64,000 nucleotides of DNA from Acinetobacter nosocomialis NIPH 2119 (lineage in GTDB: Bacteria; Pseudomonadota; Gammaproteobacteria; Pseudomonadales; Moraxellaceae): contig NZ_KB849239.1 of the NCBI RefSeq assembly GCF_000368085.1, positions 2,941,715 through 3,005,714 on the forward strand. The letters are read 5' to 3'. Made by a program: the position numbers and the translations under genes. This document shows positions 40,022-48,549 of the stretch, piece by piece (within the stretch, counting starts at the first letter, position 1; every line of letters begins with the position of its first letter). The notes under the pieces were generated by a model, which was not told where the DNA came from, ran no database searches, and worked only from the letters and a program-made list of their open reading frames with translations.

Positions 40022-40687
40022 TTAAAAAGGCACTTGCGATTCAATCACTACATCGGTTCCTTTCAATGGATGTTGAAAAGCCAAATACGCAGCATGTAAG
40101 GCCATACGGCTTAAATGAAAACGTTTAGGTTCAGGGTGATACAGCTTGTCGCCCATAATTGGATGTCCAATGTGCATCATGTGCACACGTAGCTGATGTG
40201 AACGTCCTGTGACTGGTTCAAGTAACACTCGCGTTTGATCTGTTTTTTCATCATAAACGAGCGGTTGAAACAAGGTTTTAGCATGTTTACCCAATTCAAA
40301 ATGTACAATTTGTCTTGGGCGATTTTCCCAGTCGGTAATGAGTGGAACTTCAACACTACCCTCTTGTTCGACTTGGCCTTGCACCAACGCAATATAATGT
40401 TTTTTGACTGTTCTGGCCTGAAACATTTTACTTACCGCGACTTCTGCATCACGGTGCTTGGCAAACATAAGTAAACCCGAGGTTGCCATATCTAAACGAT
40501 GCGTCACTTTAGCCAAAGGGAACTTTTCCAGTACCCTTAAATAAGCACTGTCATGATGCTCAGGTAACCGGCCCATGACCGACAACAAACCCGCAGGTTT
40601 ATCAACCACAATCAAATCGTCATCTTCAAATAAAATGGAAAGCGGATCTTGTGGTGGAGCGTAAACAAAGTTGTCGTTTAAAGGCAT
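40022..40687 (-). CDS. RluA-family 23S rRNA/tRNA pseudouridine synthase
   Basis: A 221-residue enzyme with the catalytic Asp in HRLDMATSG and a late GRSHQLRVHMMHIGHPIMGD block, which assign it to the RluA family. It isomerises uridine in rRNA or tRNA. It lacks an N-terminal S4 domain, so the exact target (RluA-type dual substrate) is an inference. The ATG at 40687 is preferred over a TTG 11 codons upstream. Confidence 0.88.
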   Translation of the reverse strand: MPLNDNFVYAPPQDPLSILFEDDDLIVVDKPAGLLSVMGRLPEHHDSAYLRVLEKFPLAKVTHRLDMATSGLLMFAKHRDAEVAVSKMFQARTVKKHYIALVQGQVEQEGSVEVPLITDWENRPRQIVHFELGKHAKTLFQPLVYDEKTDQTRVLLEPVTGRSHQLRVHMMHIGHPIMGDKLYHPEPKRFHLSRMALHAAYLAFQHPLKGTDVVIESQVPF

Positions 40688-40798
40688 GGTCTTAGAAACA
40701 GCAATGGAGCATGACGGCAAATCATAAAGAAATTTCAGACCTACCGCAAAAACAATCTATAAGCTATCATCATGTTCCACGTGAAACTCGAAAAATCT

Positions 40799-41500
40799 TT
40801 ATCGCTTTTTATTCATTTCCGCTAAAAGATCGAGCTGAATTTCTTGAATATGCGCAAGCCTTTCCCACTGATGCGATAAAAGATGGTCCATTTTTTCATG
40901 CAAATGGCGTATCTCAAGTTCCGCTTTTAAATTAATTTGATAGTCATGTTGGGAGCGCAGCCGATCTTTGGCTTCTTGACGATTTTGACTCATCATAATA
41001 ATAGGTGCCTGAATTGCGGCTAAACATGACAGCACTAAATTCAGTAAAATAAAAGGATAAGGGTCGACAGGACGTACCACCATCACGACTGTATTTAATA
41101 CTATCCAACCTGTTAAAAAGATCGCAAAACAAATAAGGAAAGACCAACTTCCGCCAAATGATGCAATCTTATCTGCTAACTTTTCTCCAAACGTCCACTT
41201 TTGATCAAAATCAGATTCGGTATTTCGGCTAATTAATTCATGGCGTTGCATACTGCCAATCACTTCATTTTCTAAATTAGAGAGTTCGCCCTTTTCGGAA
41301 CGTAATAATGATTGCACGTATTTAATTCGATAATCTGCCAGATCGGCTCGACAAATAAAGCTTGAGTAATTCCAATCTGGATGATCTTGGATAATTTCAT
41401 CGCTAATCACATTTCGAATGACTTCACCCGAAACCAGATCTTTTAACGGGAAATTCTTTCCGCATACGGCGCATTGGCGACACTGGTTTTTATTCTCCAT
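40799..41500 (-). CDS. DUF1003 membrane protein with N-terminal zinc-ribbon
   Basis: A 233-residue protein. The N-terminal segment has CRQCAVCGKNF cysteine pairs, likely metal-binding. The middle has two hydrophobic segments (WSFLICFAIFLTGWIVL and a following one), and the C-terminal half is predicted coiled coil. This is the DUF1003 architecture, whose function is unknown. It lies alone, opposite in strand to nothing nearby. Confidence 0.75.
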   Translation of the reverse strand: MENKNQCRQCAVCGKNFPLKDLVSGEVIRNVISDEIIQDHPDWNYSSFICRADLADYRIKYVQSLLRSEKGELSNLENEVIGSMQRHELISRNTESDFDQKWTFGEKLADKIASFGGSWSFLICFAIFLTGWIVLNTVVMVVRPVDPYPFILLNLVLSCLAAIQAPIIMMSQNRQEAKDRLRSQHDYQINLKAELEIRHLHEKMDHLLSHQWERLAHIQEIQLDLLAEMNKKR

Positions 41501-41580
41501 CTTATTCAGCTCGCAATTATAATAATAAGCATATTATATAAATGATTTCAGGCGACAACATCGTAAATAAAAATAATGCT

Positions 41581-42084
41581 TTAACCCAATATTTGTAAAG
41601 TTGCTGGCACTATTTTTCGATGTGCAGGAATCACCGGCATCATGTAGAGTCTTCCCAGCCAATTTTTAATATGCACCACTGTGGTTACCGTCAGTACTTG
41701 AGTCTTTTCATTCTTATAAATAGATAAAGTCACATTTAAATGCTTGTCATCATCTCCAATCACTAATTCATTTTCGGTACGTTGCCGTAAGGTGAAAATT
41801 CCAATTCGATCGCCTGCGACATACTCATTTTCTTTTTTATTCGTATCTATTTGTTTGAAACTTCCTAAGTCTTTAAGCCCAATCTTTGAAGTAATTTTAT
41901 TACGCACATTCATGCTCCACTCTACCCACTCTGGAGTGTGATGGAACAGTTTAATAAGTTGCCCAAATACATTCAGGTCTGGCCGACCCAGCACAATACT
42001 CCACGAGTCGTGAAAGTAAGCATTGTTTAATTGAGATGAGATTTGACTGTCGCTAGGTAAAGCAGAAAGATAAGGCTTATTCAT
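41581..42084 (-). CDS. DUF2867 protein
   Basis: A 167-residue protein matching the DUF2867 family, of unknown function. It has no signal peptide or membrane segment. A minus-strand promoter with TTGACA and TATAAT elements lies 31-57 bases before its start, so it is probably expressed from its own promoter. Confidence 0.7.
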   Translation of the reverse strand: MNKPYLSALPSDSQISSQLNNAYFHDSWSIVLGRPDLNVFGQLIKLFHHTPEWVEWSMNVRNKITSKIGLKDLGSFKQIDTNKKENEYVAGDRIGIFTLRQRTENELVIGDDDKHLNVTLSIYKNEKTQVLTVTTVVHIKNWLGRLYMMPVIPAHRKIVPATLQILG

Positions 42085-42114
42085 AGATTATATTCTTGTA
42101 AAGTATCTTTTTTT

Positions 42115-42141
42115 ATTATAGAGAATTTTTTAGGGTGTCAA
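42115..42141 (-). promoter_or_regulatory. Sigma70-type promoter of the DUF2867 gene
   Basis: On the minus strand TTGACA (42141-42136) and TATAAT (42120-42115) are separated by 15 bases, slightly shorter than the 17-base optimum. They point to the gene at 41581-42084. Confidence 0.65.
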
Positions 42142-42147
42142 GGGAAA

Positions 42148-42350
42148 ACATCTATGGTTTACTTCAACAATCATAACTTTGTAAGTTATAACCTTGTGCC
42201 TATAAACTTTTGATCTATAGCGTCCTAAGCCGAATCGAGACCTTTTGGGTGAGTACACACTAACGTTATACGTTTTGGTGCATGCTACTCTTTTCGATCC
42301 CTATCACACCCTTGAGATATAGTTTAGCCAGCACCCTGCGGGATTGTTTT
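42148..42350. other. G+C-richer intergenic segment, possible small RNA
   Basis: Between the MFS gene stop and the DUF2867 promoter is about 200 bases with clearly higher G+C content than its surroundings and no reading frame. It has possible small hairpins (CTATA/TATAG around 42200, AACG/CGTT around 42263) and a GGGTG/CACCC pairing across about 60 bases. A CCCTGCGGG element followed by ATTGTTTTT near its right end could terminate a plus-strand transcript. No family is recognised. Confidence 0.3.
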
Positions 42351-42571
42351 TCTAAGAAAAGCGAATTTTTAATATTTTTGGGAATTTTTACGCCATTAGA
42401 CAACTTTAAAAGAATTTATTCCCATTTACCTATAATTAGTTATATTTAAATTCCACTTTACTTCTGTTTTTCGGTTTATTTTACCAAATCATCAACTATT
42501 TTGAGCAATTAGCACCAGACTATAAAAAGTAAATTACCCTTCATTTTTTAGTCATGAAGAACAAAAGTCTT

Positions 42572-43771
42572 TTATGAAGAGATAAAACCATGTTTACGGG
42601 CTTGGTAAACGGTACATAATGCGATCAAGGCAAAAACTAGCATAAACCATGGAAAAGAAGCTGCCCCAAAACTTTCAAGCAGTCCTCCGCCAATCATTCC
42701 ACCAAATGCGATAGCAAGGTTAAATACCGTGACCAACATAGACTGCGCTACATCTGCTTCGTGACCCGCAGAATTTGCCAAGGCTGTTTGTAATAGTGTT
42801 GGAGCCCCACCAAAAGTAACTCCCCATAACACAACACCCGCCAGTACGACAAAACTTGAAGAGCTATAAACACCCAAGAGCACTGTTGCGATAGCAAAGA
42901 TAAATAAGCTTAAAAGCGTTATTTTTCTTAATGAACGATCGATAAACATGCCTGTAATGAGAATGCCGACAATTGAAGAAATGCCGAATATAAACAGGAT
43001 ATTCTCAACTTTGTATGTGTGCCCTGTCGAGGCCAGAAATGATGAAATATAAGTATAGAGAATGCTATGTGCCAATATCCAAAGGAAGACGACTGCTAAA
43101 ACAGCTCTAATGCCCGGTATTAAAAGAACTTTTAAAATGGGTAACCTTTTCTGTGCTGACTGCCCTGCAAAATCAGGAATGCTAAACCGAATCCAGACAA
43201 ATAAAATCAATGCCAGTAAAGACATGATCCAAAACACACCACGCCATTCAAACAACGTTCCCAACCATGCACCCAAAGGAACCCCAATTGATAAAGCAAT
43301 CGGTTGCCCAACCCCAGCAATTGCTAAAGCTCGTCCCTGATACGATGCAGAGACCATACGTCTTACATAACCTGCTAAAAGCCCCCAAATAACACCCGCT
43401 GCCATCCCTGCAATAAAACGAGCAATCAACGTCAGCATGTAGTCATTTGATAAGGCAGTAATCGCGTTAAATAAAAGTAACCCTGCAATAGCATTGAGTA
43501 ATAAGGGTCTCCGATTCCAACTACGAGTAAGACTAATTAGCGGTATTGCCGCTAAAACAGAACCTAAGGCATACACTGCTATAAGCTGTCCTGCATAAGC
43601 TTCTGAAATATGTAAGCCTTGACTGATTTGGGGCAAAAGCCCTGCTGGCATGGTTTCTGTCATAATGGTCAGAAAGCCTGCAACTGTAAAAGCCAACAGT
43701 TTCCAAATTGGTAATTGAGTAGAGAATTCATCAGTTACCTGATGAGATGTTTCATTACTCTTAGTATTCAT
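42572..43771 (-). CDS. MFS efflux transporter (AraJ/sugar-efflux-like)
   Basis: A 399-residue MFS transporter with 12 hydrophobic segments and the motif RSWNRRPLLLNAIAG after the second segment. It belongs to the drug-H+ antiporter-1/arabinose-efflux-like group. It lies downstream of a TetR regulator on the same strand, with an 18-base perfect palindrome between them, so regulated export of a small compound is the natural role. The substrate is unknown. Confidence 0.85.
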   Translation of the reverse strand: MNTKSNETSHQVTDEFSTQLPIWKLLAFTVAGFLTIMTETMPAGLLPQISQGLHISEAYAGQLIAVYALGSVLAAIPLISLTRSWNRRPLLLNAIAGLLLFNAITALSNDYMLTLIARFIAGMAAGVIWGLLAGYVRRMVSASYQGRALAIAGVGQPIALSIGVPLGAWLGTLFEWRGVFWIMSLLALILFVWIRFSIPDFAGQSAQKRLPILKVLLIPGIRAVLAVVFLWILAHSILYTYISSFLASTGHTYKVENILFIFGISSIVGILITGMFIDRSLRKITLLSLFIFAIATVLLGVYSSSSFVVLAGVVLWGVTFGGAPTLLQTALANSAGHEADVAQSMLVTVFNLAIAFGGMIGGGLLESFGAASFPWFMLVFALIALCTVYQARKHGFISS

Positions 43772-43890
43772 AAAGATTTACTCTCAAATTCTTTTACAGC
43801 GTACTTACTCTGCTCTTTCTTGCTATAAGCTTGTTTTATCAGGTTAGGATAGGAAGACATTTGTTCTCCATGTGAACTAAAATCATTATT

Positions 43891-43908
43891 TTGGAATGAT
43901 CATTCCAA
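43891..43908. promoter_or_regulatory. TetR operator upstream of the MFS gene
   Basis: The 18-base perfect palindrome TTGGAATGATCATTCCAA lies about 120 bases before the MFS start. Its core GGAA-Y-GATC-R-TTCC is also found at 44569-44582 in front of the TetR gene, which makes it the likely operator of that regulator. Confidence 0.75.
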
Positions 43909-43968
43909 TTTAAGTTAAATAAAAACCTTAACTATTCAGCTCAACCATAGTTAAGGTTTAAATGAGTT

Positions 43969-44553
43969 TTATAAAACGTTTAAAGCAACGTCAACCACAT
44001 CCATTAAATATTGCTTTCTTTGTTCAAGTGGGCTGCCTTTCCCTAAAACACGTAAACCTTGCATAGTGTTTAGAAAGAAACTTGCTAGCGCACGCGGATT
44101 TTGGGTAGAAGCGATTTCACCAGATTGTTGAGCTTTAATTAATAAACTCTCTAAAGCATGTTGAAGTTTCTGTAGGTTACTTGCAACGAATTGAGAGACA
44201 TCTTCATCATGTCCAGCCAGTTCCAAACAAGCATTTGCAACAAGACAGCCTTTGTGTTCTGAATCATTCAGCTCATCTTCAACCACATTTATCAGTAATT
44301 GCCGAATCAGTGCTTTGGGTGAACCTGAACCAGCCAACAACTTCACATTGTTAAGTGTGGTTAAAATTTCATAGCGCTGTAACGCTTTTTGATAAAGCCC
44401 CTGTTTGTTTTGAAAGGTACTGTAAAGGCTACTTCTAGATAAGCCTGTACCATCAACCAAGTCTTGAACTGAAGTTGCAGCATAACCACGACGCCAAAAA
44501 ACCTGCATTGCAGCATCAGCAATTTCATCGGTTTCAAATTCTTTGGTTCGCAT
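43969..44553 (-). CDS. TetR/AcrR-family regulator
   Basis: A 194-residue repressor with an N-terminal TetR helix-turn-helix (IADAAMQVFWRRGYAATSVQDLVDGTGLSRSSLYSTF) and a C-terminal ligand-binding domain. It is followed by the MFS exporter gene. Both its own promoter region and that of the MFS carry the same palindrome, so it probably represses itself and the exporter and may also affect the divergent SDR gene. Confidence 0.9.
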   Translation of the reverse strand: MRTKEFETDEIADAAMQVFWRRGYAATSVQDLVDGTGLSRSSLYSTFQNKQGLYQKALQRYEILTTLNNVKLLAGSGSPKALIRQLLINVVEDELNDSEHKGCLVANACLELAGHDEDVSQFVASNLQKLQHALESLLIKAQQSGEIASTQNPRALASFFLNTMQGLRVLGKGSPLEQRKQYLMDVVDVALNVL

Positions 44554-44568
44554 AAAACATACTTAACA

Positions 44569-44582
44569 GGAACGATCGTTCC
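44569..44582. promoter_or_regulatory. TetR operator upstream of the regulator gene
   Basis: The 14-base perfect palindrome GGAACGATCGTTCC lies 16 bases before the TetR start. It shares its core with the site at 43891-43908. Confidence 0.75.
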
Positions 44583-44796
44583 AATTAATCTATGATAGGA
44601 AGATAGAGAAGTCAAACTAAAAAATTATTTCTATAGCAAACGGTTCTTCAATTCAGAAATCACTACCCTAGGTTTTTCATATTTTTGTCTTGTTCTTTCT
44701 GCATTATTTTTAGATTTAATTTTTTCGCTTGAATACATTATAAAAACATATTATAAATTATTTCTAACCAAATAATTGGTTTTTTGGAACTTTATA

Positions 44797-45498
44797 ATGA
44801 ACAACAATATTATAATTTTTGGTTATGGAACAGGTATTTCCAAAGCCGTGGCACATAAGTTTGGTAAGGAAGGCTATAAAATCGGTTTAGTGGCGCGTAA
44901 TGCTGAAAAACTTGAAAAAGCCATCTTAGAACTTAAGGCACAAGGTATTGAAGCTTATGCTTTTACATGTGATTTAGCGGTTCTTGAAGATATACCAAAC
45001 CTAATTAAACGCATTAAAGATCAATTAGGAGAGATTAAAAATATTCATTGGAATGCTTTCCATGATATTGAAAGCAATATCTTAAAAACCCCTCCACTAG
45101 AGCTTACTAAAAGCTTTCATATTCGTGTTTCGAGCTATATTGCGACGGTACAAGCTTGCTTAGGTGATTTAGAGAAGAACCACGGTAGCATTTTATCGAC
45201 AAACGGAATTTTTGCTTTCGATGCAGTGGGTATCGACTTGGTTGCCAAAGAATATTCATCGTTAGCAACCACCGCTGCCGCTCAATACAAAGCCACCAAC
45301 TTGCTTGCTCATAGTCTTGCTGACTCAAATGTTTATGTGAGCCAAGTGATTGTAAATGGTTTTGTAGATGGAACCCCAGAAGCGAAGGATAAAACCTACG
45401 CGGTACATCCTGAAACAGTTGCAGATCAGTTCTGGTACCTACACCAACATAAACAAGAAACTGTTTCTCTTTGTGGAGAAGCCATTCAAGCTGCTTAA
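44797..45498 (+). CDS. SDR-family oxidoreductase, atypical
   Basis: A 233-residue short-chain dehydrogenase-like protein with an N-terminal nucleotide-binding region (FGYGTGISKAVAHKFGKEGYKIGLVARN). The classic YxxxK catalytic pair is not evident: the segment around AATTAAAQYKATNLL has the Lys but Ala four positions before it. It could have altered chemistry or a non-enzymatic role. The ATG at 44797 is chosen over an upstream TTG. It is divergent from the TetR gene. Confidence 0.75.
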   Translation: MNNNIIIFGYGTGISKAVAHKFGKEGYKIGLVARNAEKLEKAILELKAQGIEAYAFTCDLAVLEDIPNLIKRIKDQLGEIKNIHWNAFHDIESNILKTPPLELTKSFHIRVSSYIATVQACLGDLEKNHGSILSTNGIFAFDAVGIDLVAKEYSSLATTAAAQYKATNLLAHSLADSNVYVSQVIVNGFVDGTPEAKDKTYAVHPETVADQFWYLHQHKQETVSLCGEAIQAA

Positions 45499-45513
45499 AC
45501 TATTTCTGATGAG

Positions 45514-45543
45514 AGAAAAAGCGTAATCCATTACGCTTTTCTT
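45514..45543. terminator. Terminator SDR / KAS synthase
   Basis: The arms AAGCGTAAT and ATTACGCTT with A and T tracts stand between convergent genes. Confidence 0.85.
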
Positions 45544-45595
45544 AACTTTTTAAATTTATTCTTTTTCTCACGCCCATATATATTTCGAGTTTAAA

Positions 45596-46825
45596 TTACC
45601 CTTCCCATTTTCTAAAAACCAGACAGGTATTTACCCCACCAAAACCAAAGCTATTACTCATGACTGTTTTGAGTTCGGTTTCTCGGCTCGTTTGAACAAT
45701 ATCGAACTTTTTAGCTTCTTCGCGTAGTTCGGTAATATTAATACTCGGCGCAATAAAGTTATTTTGCAGCATTAAAATAGAATAAATCGCTTCGTGTACG
45801 CCTGCTGCCCCCAAACTATGCCCAGTCATCGACTTGGTCGAACTGAGTGGCGGGACTTTTTCGCCACCAAAAGCTCGCTCTATGGCCAATAGTTCGGGAA
45901 TGTCGCCTGCCGGCGTTGAAGTACCATGCGTGTTGATATAGTCGATGGTTTCACAGCCGTTTTGCTTGGCTTCTGCGAGTGCCAGTTTAATGCAACGTGT
46001 CGCGCCTTCACCGCTCGGGGCCACCATATCGACACCGTCACTATTGGCAGCGTAGCCAACCACTTCTGCCAAAATTTTTGCTCCGCGTTTTTGGGCATGG
46101 CTTAAAGACTCTAAAACCACCATGCCACCGCCGCCAGCGATCACAAAACCATCGTTATCGACAGAATATGGGCGTGAAGCGGTTTCTGGTGCGTCGTTGT
46201 ATTTAGAGCATAATGCGCCCATTGCATCGAATATTGCCGTTTGCGACCAATGGTCTTCTTCGCCACCACCCGCCAGCATGAGGTCTTGTTTACCAGCGGC
46301 AATAAGGTGATAAGCATAACCAATTGCATCGGCTGAAGTCGCACAGGCACTTGCGATCGATTGAGATACGCCTTTTAAGTTAAAGGCACGCGATAAGTTA
46401 GAGCTAATGGTACTGGTGAGGTAGCGTGGTGCTAAATCGGGCGATACCTCGCTTGCGCCTTTTTCTTTTAAGGTGTGCAGCATGTCGATGATAGACGCTG
46501 TTGAGGTACCGCCTGTTCCCCCAATCACGCCATATTTTGAGTTGTTGGCAATGTCATTTACATCAAGCTCGGCATGTTGTAACGCATCGAGTGCCGAGTT
46601 GTAGGCGTACATCGCGCAAACGCCCATGTGTTTTTTTAGTTCTGGATTGATATTTTCAAAATTCATTTCGGCAGTGGCGCTCACATGACTCCGAAAGTTT
46701 AGTTTTGCATAGACATCGTTATAGCGAATGCCTGAGCGGCCTGCTTTTAAGGACTCGGTTACTGTTTCTAATGTATTTCCAATACAAGAATTAATTCCCA
46801 TACCTGTGATGACAACTCGTTCCAT
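45596..46825 (-). CDS. Beta-ketoacyl-ACP synthase (KAS I/II family)
   Basis: A 409-residue condensing enzyme with the complete Cys-His-His set: SACATSADAIG (Cys), NTHGTSTPAGD (His) and KSMTGHSLGAAG (His), plus NSFGFGGVN near the end. It condenses malonyl-ACP with an acyl primer in fatty-acid synthesis. Whether it is FabB- or FabF-like, or serves a special lipid, is not clear. The start ATG at 46825 has GAGATAAGA before it, and the longer in-frame start is rejected. Confidence 0.9.
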   Translation of the reverse strand: MERVVITGMGINSCIGNTLETVTESLKAGRSGIRYNDVYAKLNFRSHVSATAEMNFENINPELKKHMGVCAMYAYNSALDALQHAELDVNDIANNSKYGVIGGTGGTSTASIIDMLHTLKEKGASEVSPDLAPRYLTSTISSNLSRAFNLKGVSQSIASACATSADAIGYAYHLIAAGKQDLMLAGGGEEDHWSQTAIFDAMGALCSKYNDAPETASRPYSVDNDGFVIAGGGGMVVLESLSHAQKRGAKILAEVVGYAANSDGVDMVAPSGEGATRCIKLALAEAKQNGCETIDYINTHGTSTPAGDIPELLAIERAFGGEKVPPLSSTKSMTGHSLGAAGVHEAIYSILMLQNNFIAPSINITELREEAKKFDIVQTSRETELKTVMSNSFGFGGVNTCLVFRKWEG

Positions 46826-47008
46826 TCTTATCTCTATAAAAACGACAAAAATAGATCTTAACAATCAAGTTCTTTTTTGGAACTGGCAAAATATTTCTAT
46901 ATTTATTATTTTTTCTCATCAAATATAAATAAAAAGTTAATAATAATTCTGTTATTTTAAAAACATATTTAGTTTTATTATTAAATCAAAAATATTTTAA
47001 ATATTAAA
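46826..47008. other. AT-rich region upstream of the structured RNA
   Basis: About 180 bases of very A+T-rich sequence between the KAS gene start and the promoter at 47009. Part of it is the minus-strand upstream region of the KAS gene. No gene or repeat was recognised. Confidence 0.6.
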
Positions 47009-47037
47009 TTGACGTATTTAAAATCACCGATTATTAT
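47009..47037 (+). promoter_or_regulatory. Promoter of the structured RNA
   Basis: TTGACG at 47009-47014, a 17-base spacer and TATTAT at 47032-47037 make a strong sigma70 promoter reading into the structured segment that starts near 47044. Confidence 0.75.
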
Positions 47038-47040
47038 CTC

Positions 47041-47270
47041 GTTGCTGGCCTACATTGCCAGACGGTTTTAGCAGACCGTAACCTCGTAGCGGTTTATAGT
47101 ACAATCTATAAGTCGTTAGACCCTTGCGTCCCCTTTTCTTTGCGGTAGGACGGGAGGGGGACGCCCCGCGCGTGCTGGTTCTACGAGGCCAGTCTGCTAA
47201 CCCCCTTTCGTTCTACCACCCTAATTAATTCGCGGTAATCTGGTGGTAGAACTCCATTTTTTAAGGAGTT
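47041..47270 (+). ncRNA. Strongly structured candidate RNA of unknown family
   Basis: About 230 bases of markedly higher G+C than the flanks, preceded by a consensus-like promoter. Visible pairings are TTAGCAGAC (47068-47076) with GTCTGCTAA (47192-47200), CCTCGTAG (47082-47089) with CTACGAGG (47181-47188), a TATAG/CTATA hairpin at 47095-47110, GCGTCCCC (47126-47133) with GGGGACGC (47157-47164), GTTCTACCACC (47210-47220) with GGTGGTAGAAC (47242-47252), and ACTCC (47251-47255) with GGAGT (47265-47269). The first two make a nested long hairpin. No known riboswitch or housekeeping RNA is recognised. Confidence 0.6.
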
Positions 47271-47274
47271 GGCC

Positions 47275-47310
47275 ATGACATTTTTTAATCTCGTTTTCTC
47301 TGTTTTTTAA
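47275..47310 (+). CDS. Eleven-codon reading frame after the structured RNA
   Basis: The frame MTFFNLVFSVF then stop starts at an ATG with the perfect ribosome site AAGGAG seven bases upstream. That AAGGAG overlaps the 3' arm of the ACTCC/GGAGT hairpin. It is too short to judge as a protein. A leader peptide, a small toxic peptide or chance are all possible. Confidence 0.3.
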   Translation: MTFFNLVFSVF

Positions 47311-47506
47311 CTATTTTATTGATTTAAAATTTGGGTTTTTACGCCTTATTTTTTTAAATTTATAAACTAACTTTATTTTAAAATTTTAATTATTTTATTT
47401 TCCTGTATTTATAGGAGGATTAACTTTTATTTAAAAAATTATTTTAACTTCCCAAGAAATTATATTTTTTATTTTAGTTATAGATATAAATACTCATGAG
47501 AATAAT

Positions 47507-47791
47507 ATGAAAATTTATAAACCCTTTTTGGCTTTAAGTTTCATAGTCGGTAGCTTAGGTGTGGCAGGTTGTAGCCTTCATGCCCAACAGGAGTTTGAAA
47601 AAATTTGCCTGTCGGGTGGGCATAGCGAGGCCAGTTGTGACTGTATTTACCAGCAACTTGAAAAAGCTTATTCCCCGAAAATGATGAAGCGCCTAGAACA
47701 TGTCAGTTTGCAAAGTCCTGTTCTCCCACGGGACTTTGCCCCTACTTTTTTAAGCACCATGCAGCGGTGTGACAAAAGTAGTCTGGGCTAA
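47507..47791 (+). CDS. Small putative lipoprotein, unknown function
   Basis: A 94-residue protein with a lysine-containing signal start and a lipobox GVAGC around residues 18-22, so it should be a lipid-anchored envelope protein. The mature part holds cysteine pairs (CLSGGHSEASCDC). No family is recognised. It is preceded by about 200 bases of A+T-rich sequence after the structured RNA and no clear own promoter could be named. Confidence 0.7.
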   Translation: MKIYKPFLALSFIVGSLGVAGCSLHAQQEFEKICLSGGHSEASCDCIYQQLEKAYSPKMMKRLEHVSLQSPVLPRDFAPTFLSTMQRCDKSSLG

Positions 47792-47983
47792 GCTTTGGCT
47801 TAGCTCTTTATCTCTGTGTCGCAATGGTGTTGTACTTTAAATCAGCGCAAAAAATTAAAGTCTGTTGTGGCACAGAGGCCTAAGTTGTTTGATTTGCCGA
47901 TCTAGCATTTTGAAAAATCAGATTAATTTTATAACCAATCCAGTTATGCTGTGCTTACATTCAACTTTTGAACATTTATTAGA

Positions 47984-48328
47984 ATGAACTACACATGGGA
48001 TGAATTTGAGCAAAGACTTATCACATATAGAGATGTAAGGATTGATCTGGCAAGAGTTTTAGATGCGTATGAGCTTCAAATAAAAGAACTTCTTCAAAAA
48101 ATTCAATTGTTAGCTTATGAAGAATCTTTACCTATATTTAATCAGTTATATGAAATACAAGATCATTTAGCTACTGCCAAGTTTCGCTATGACCTCGACC
48201 TAAATGAAGCTTTAGATATATTCGTTTATCAGTTCGATAGAGATGACAAAGCGTTTATAAGCCAATATTGGTACAAAAAATTCAAGCAAAACAAAGATAT
48301 TCTTTGGCCTTTACCTCAAAATGAATAG
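47984..48328 (+). CDS. Unknown 114-residue protein
   Basis: A 114-residue, mostly helical and charged protein with no signal, membrane or known motif. The ATG at 47984 has no strong ribosome site in view. It is directly followed by the first copy of the small-RNA repeat. Not recognised. Confidence 0.55.
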   Translation: MNYTWDEFEQRLITYRDVRIDLARVLDAYELQIKELLQKIQLLAYEESLPIFNQLYEIQDHLATAKFRYDLDLNEALDIFVYQFDRDDKAFISQYWYKKFKQNKDILWPLPQNE

Positions 48329-48332
48329 TAGC

Positions 48333-48537
48333 TTGTACGTTTTATCCTACAAACTTTTAAGGTTTTTGCGGATTGGCGATGCCCTGCTTTTTTCCTATTA
48401 TGAACTCATACAGGAACAGGATGTTCCGGAACATAAAACAACAATAATAGGTTCATGCATCAGGATCGTGAGATACGACAGGAGTCATATCTAGTACCCA
48501 AATACGAAAAAGCCCAACAGGATGTTGGGCTTTTTTT
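48333..48537 (+). repeat. Small-RNA repeat, copy 1
   Basis: About 205 bases with a conserved layout: TTGGCG (48373-48378), 17-base spacer, TATTAT (48396-48401), a conserved core containing aggatgttccggaacataaa and gatacgacaggagtcatat, and a terminator hairpin AGCCCAACA-ggatg-TTGGGCT at 48511-48531 followed by T's. The transcript would start near 48408. Layout and core resemble the C4-like, multi-copy sRNA family described in Acinetobacter, known here from memory and not checked. Confidence 0.85.
48408..48537 (+). ncRNA. Putative small RNA, copy 1
   Basis: Predicted transcript from the promoter described for the repeat to its terminator, about 130 nucleotides. The central segment between the core blocks reads GGTTCATGCATCAGGATCG, which also occurs in copy 3 but not copy 2. 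Confidence 0.7.
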
Positions 48538-48549
48538 ATATCTGAATAT

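Noticed and set aside
42572..44553. Resistance efflux gene with a specific drug target
   Set aside because: The protein belongs to a broad MFS group and no feature in the sequence allows assignment of a drug.
47041..47270. 6S RNA, SRP RNA, RNase P RNA or tmRNA
   Set aside because: The conserved sequences expected for these RNAs were not found and the layout differs, so the segment is left as an unknown structured RNA.
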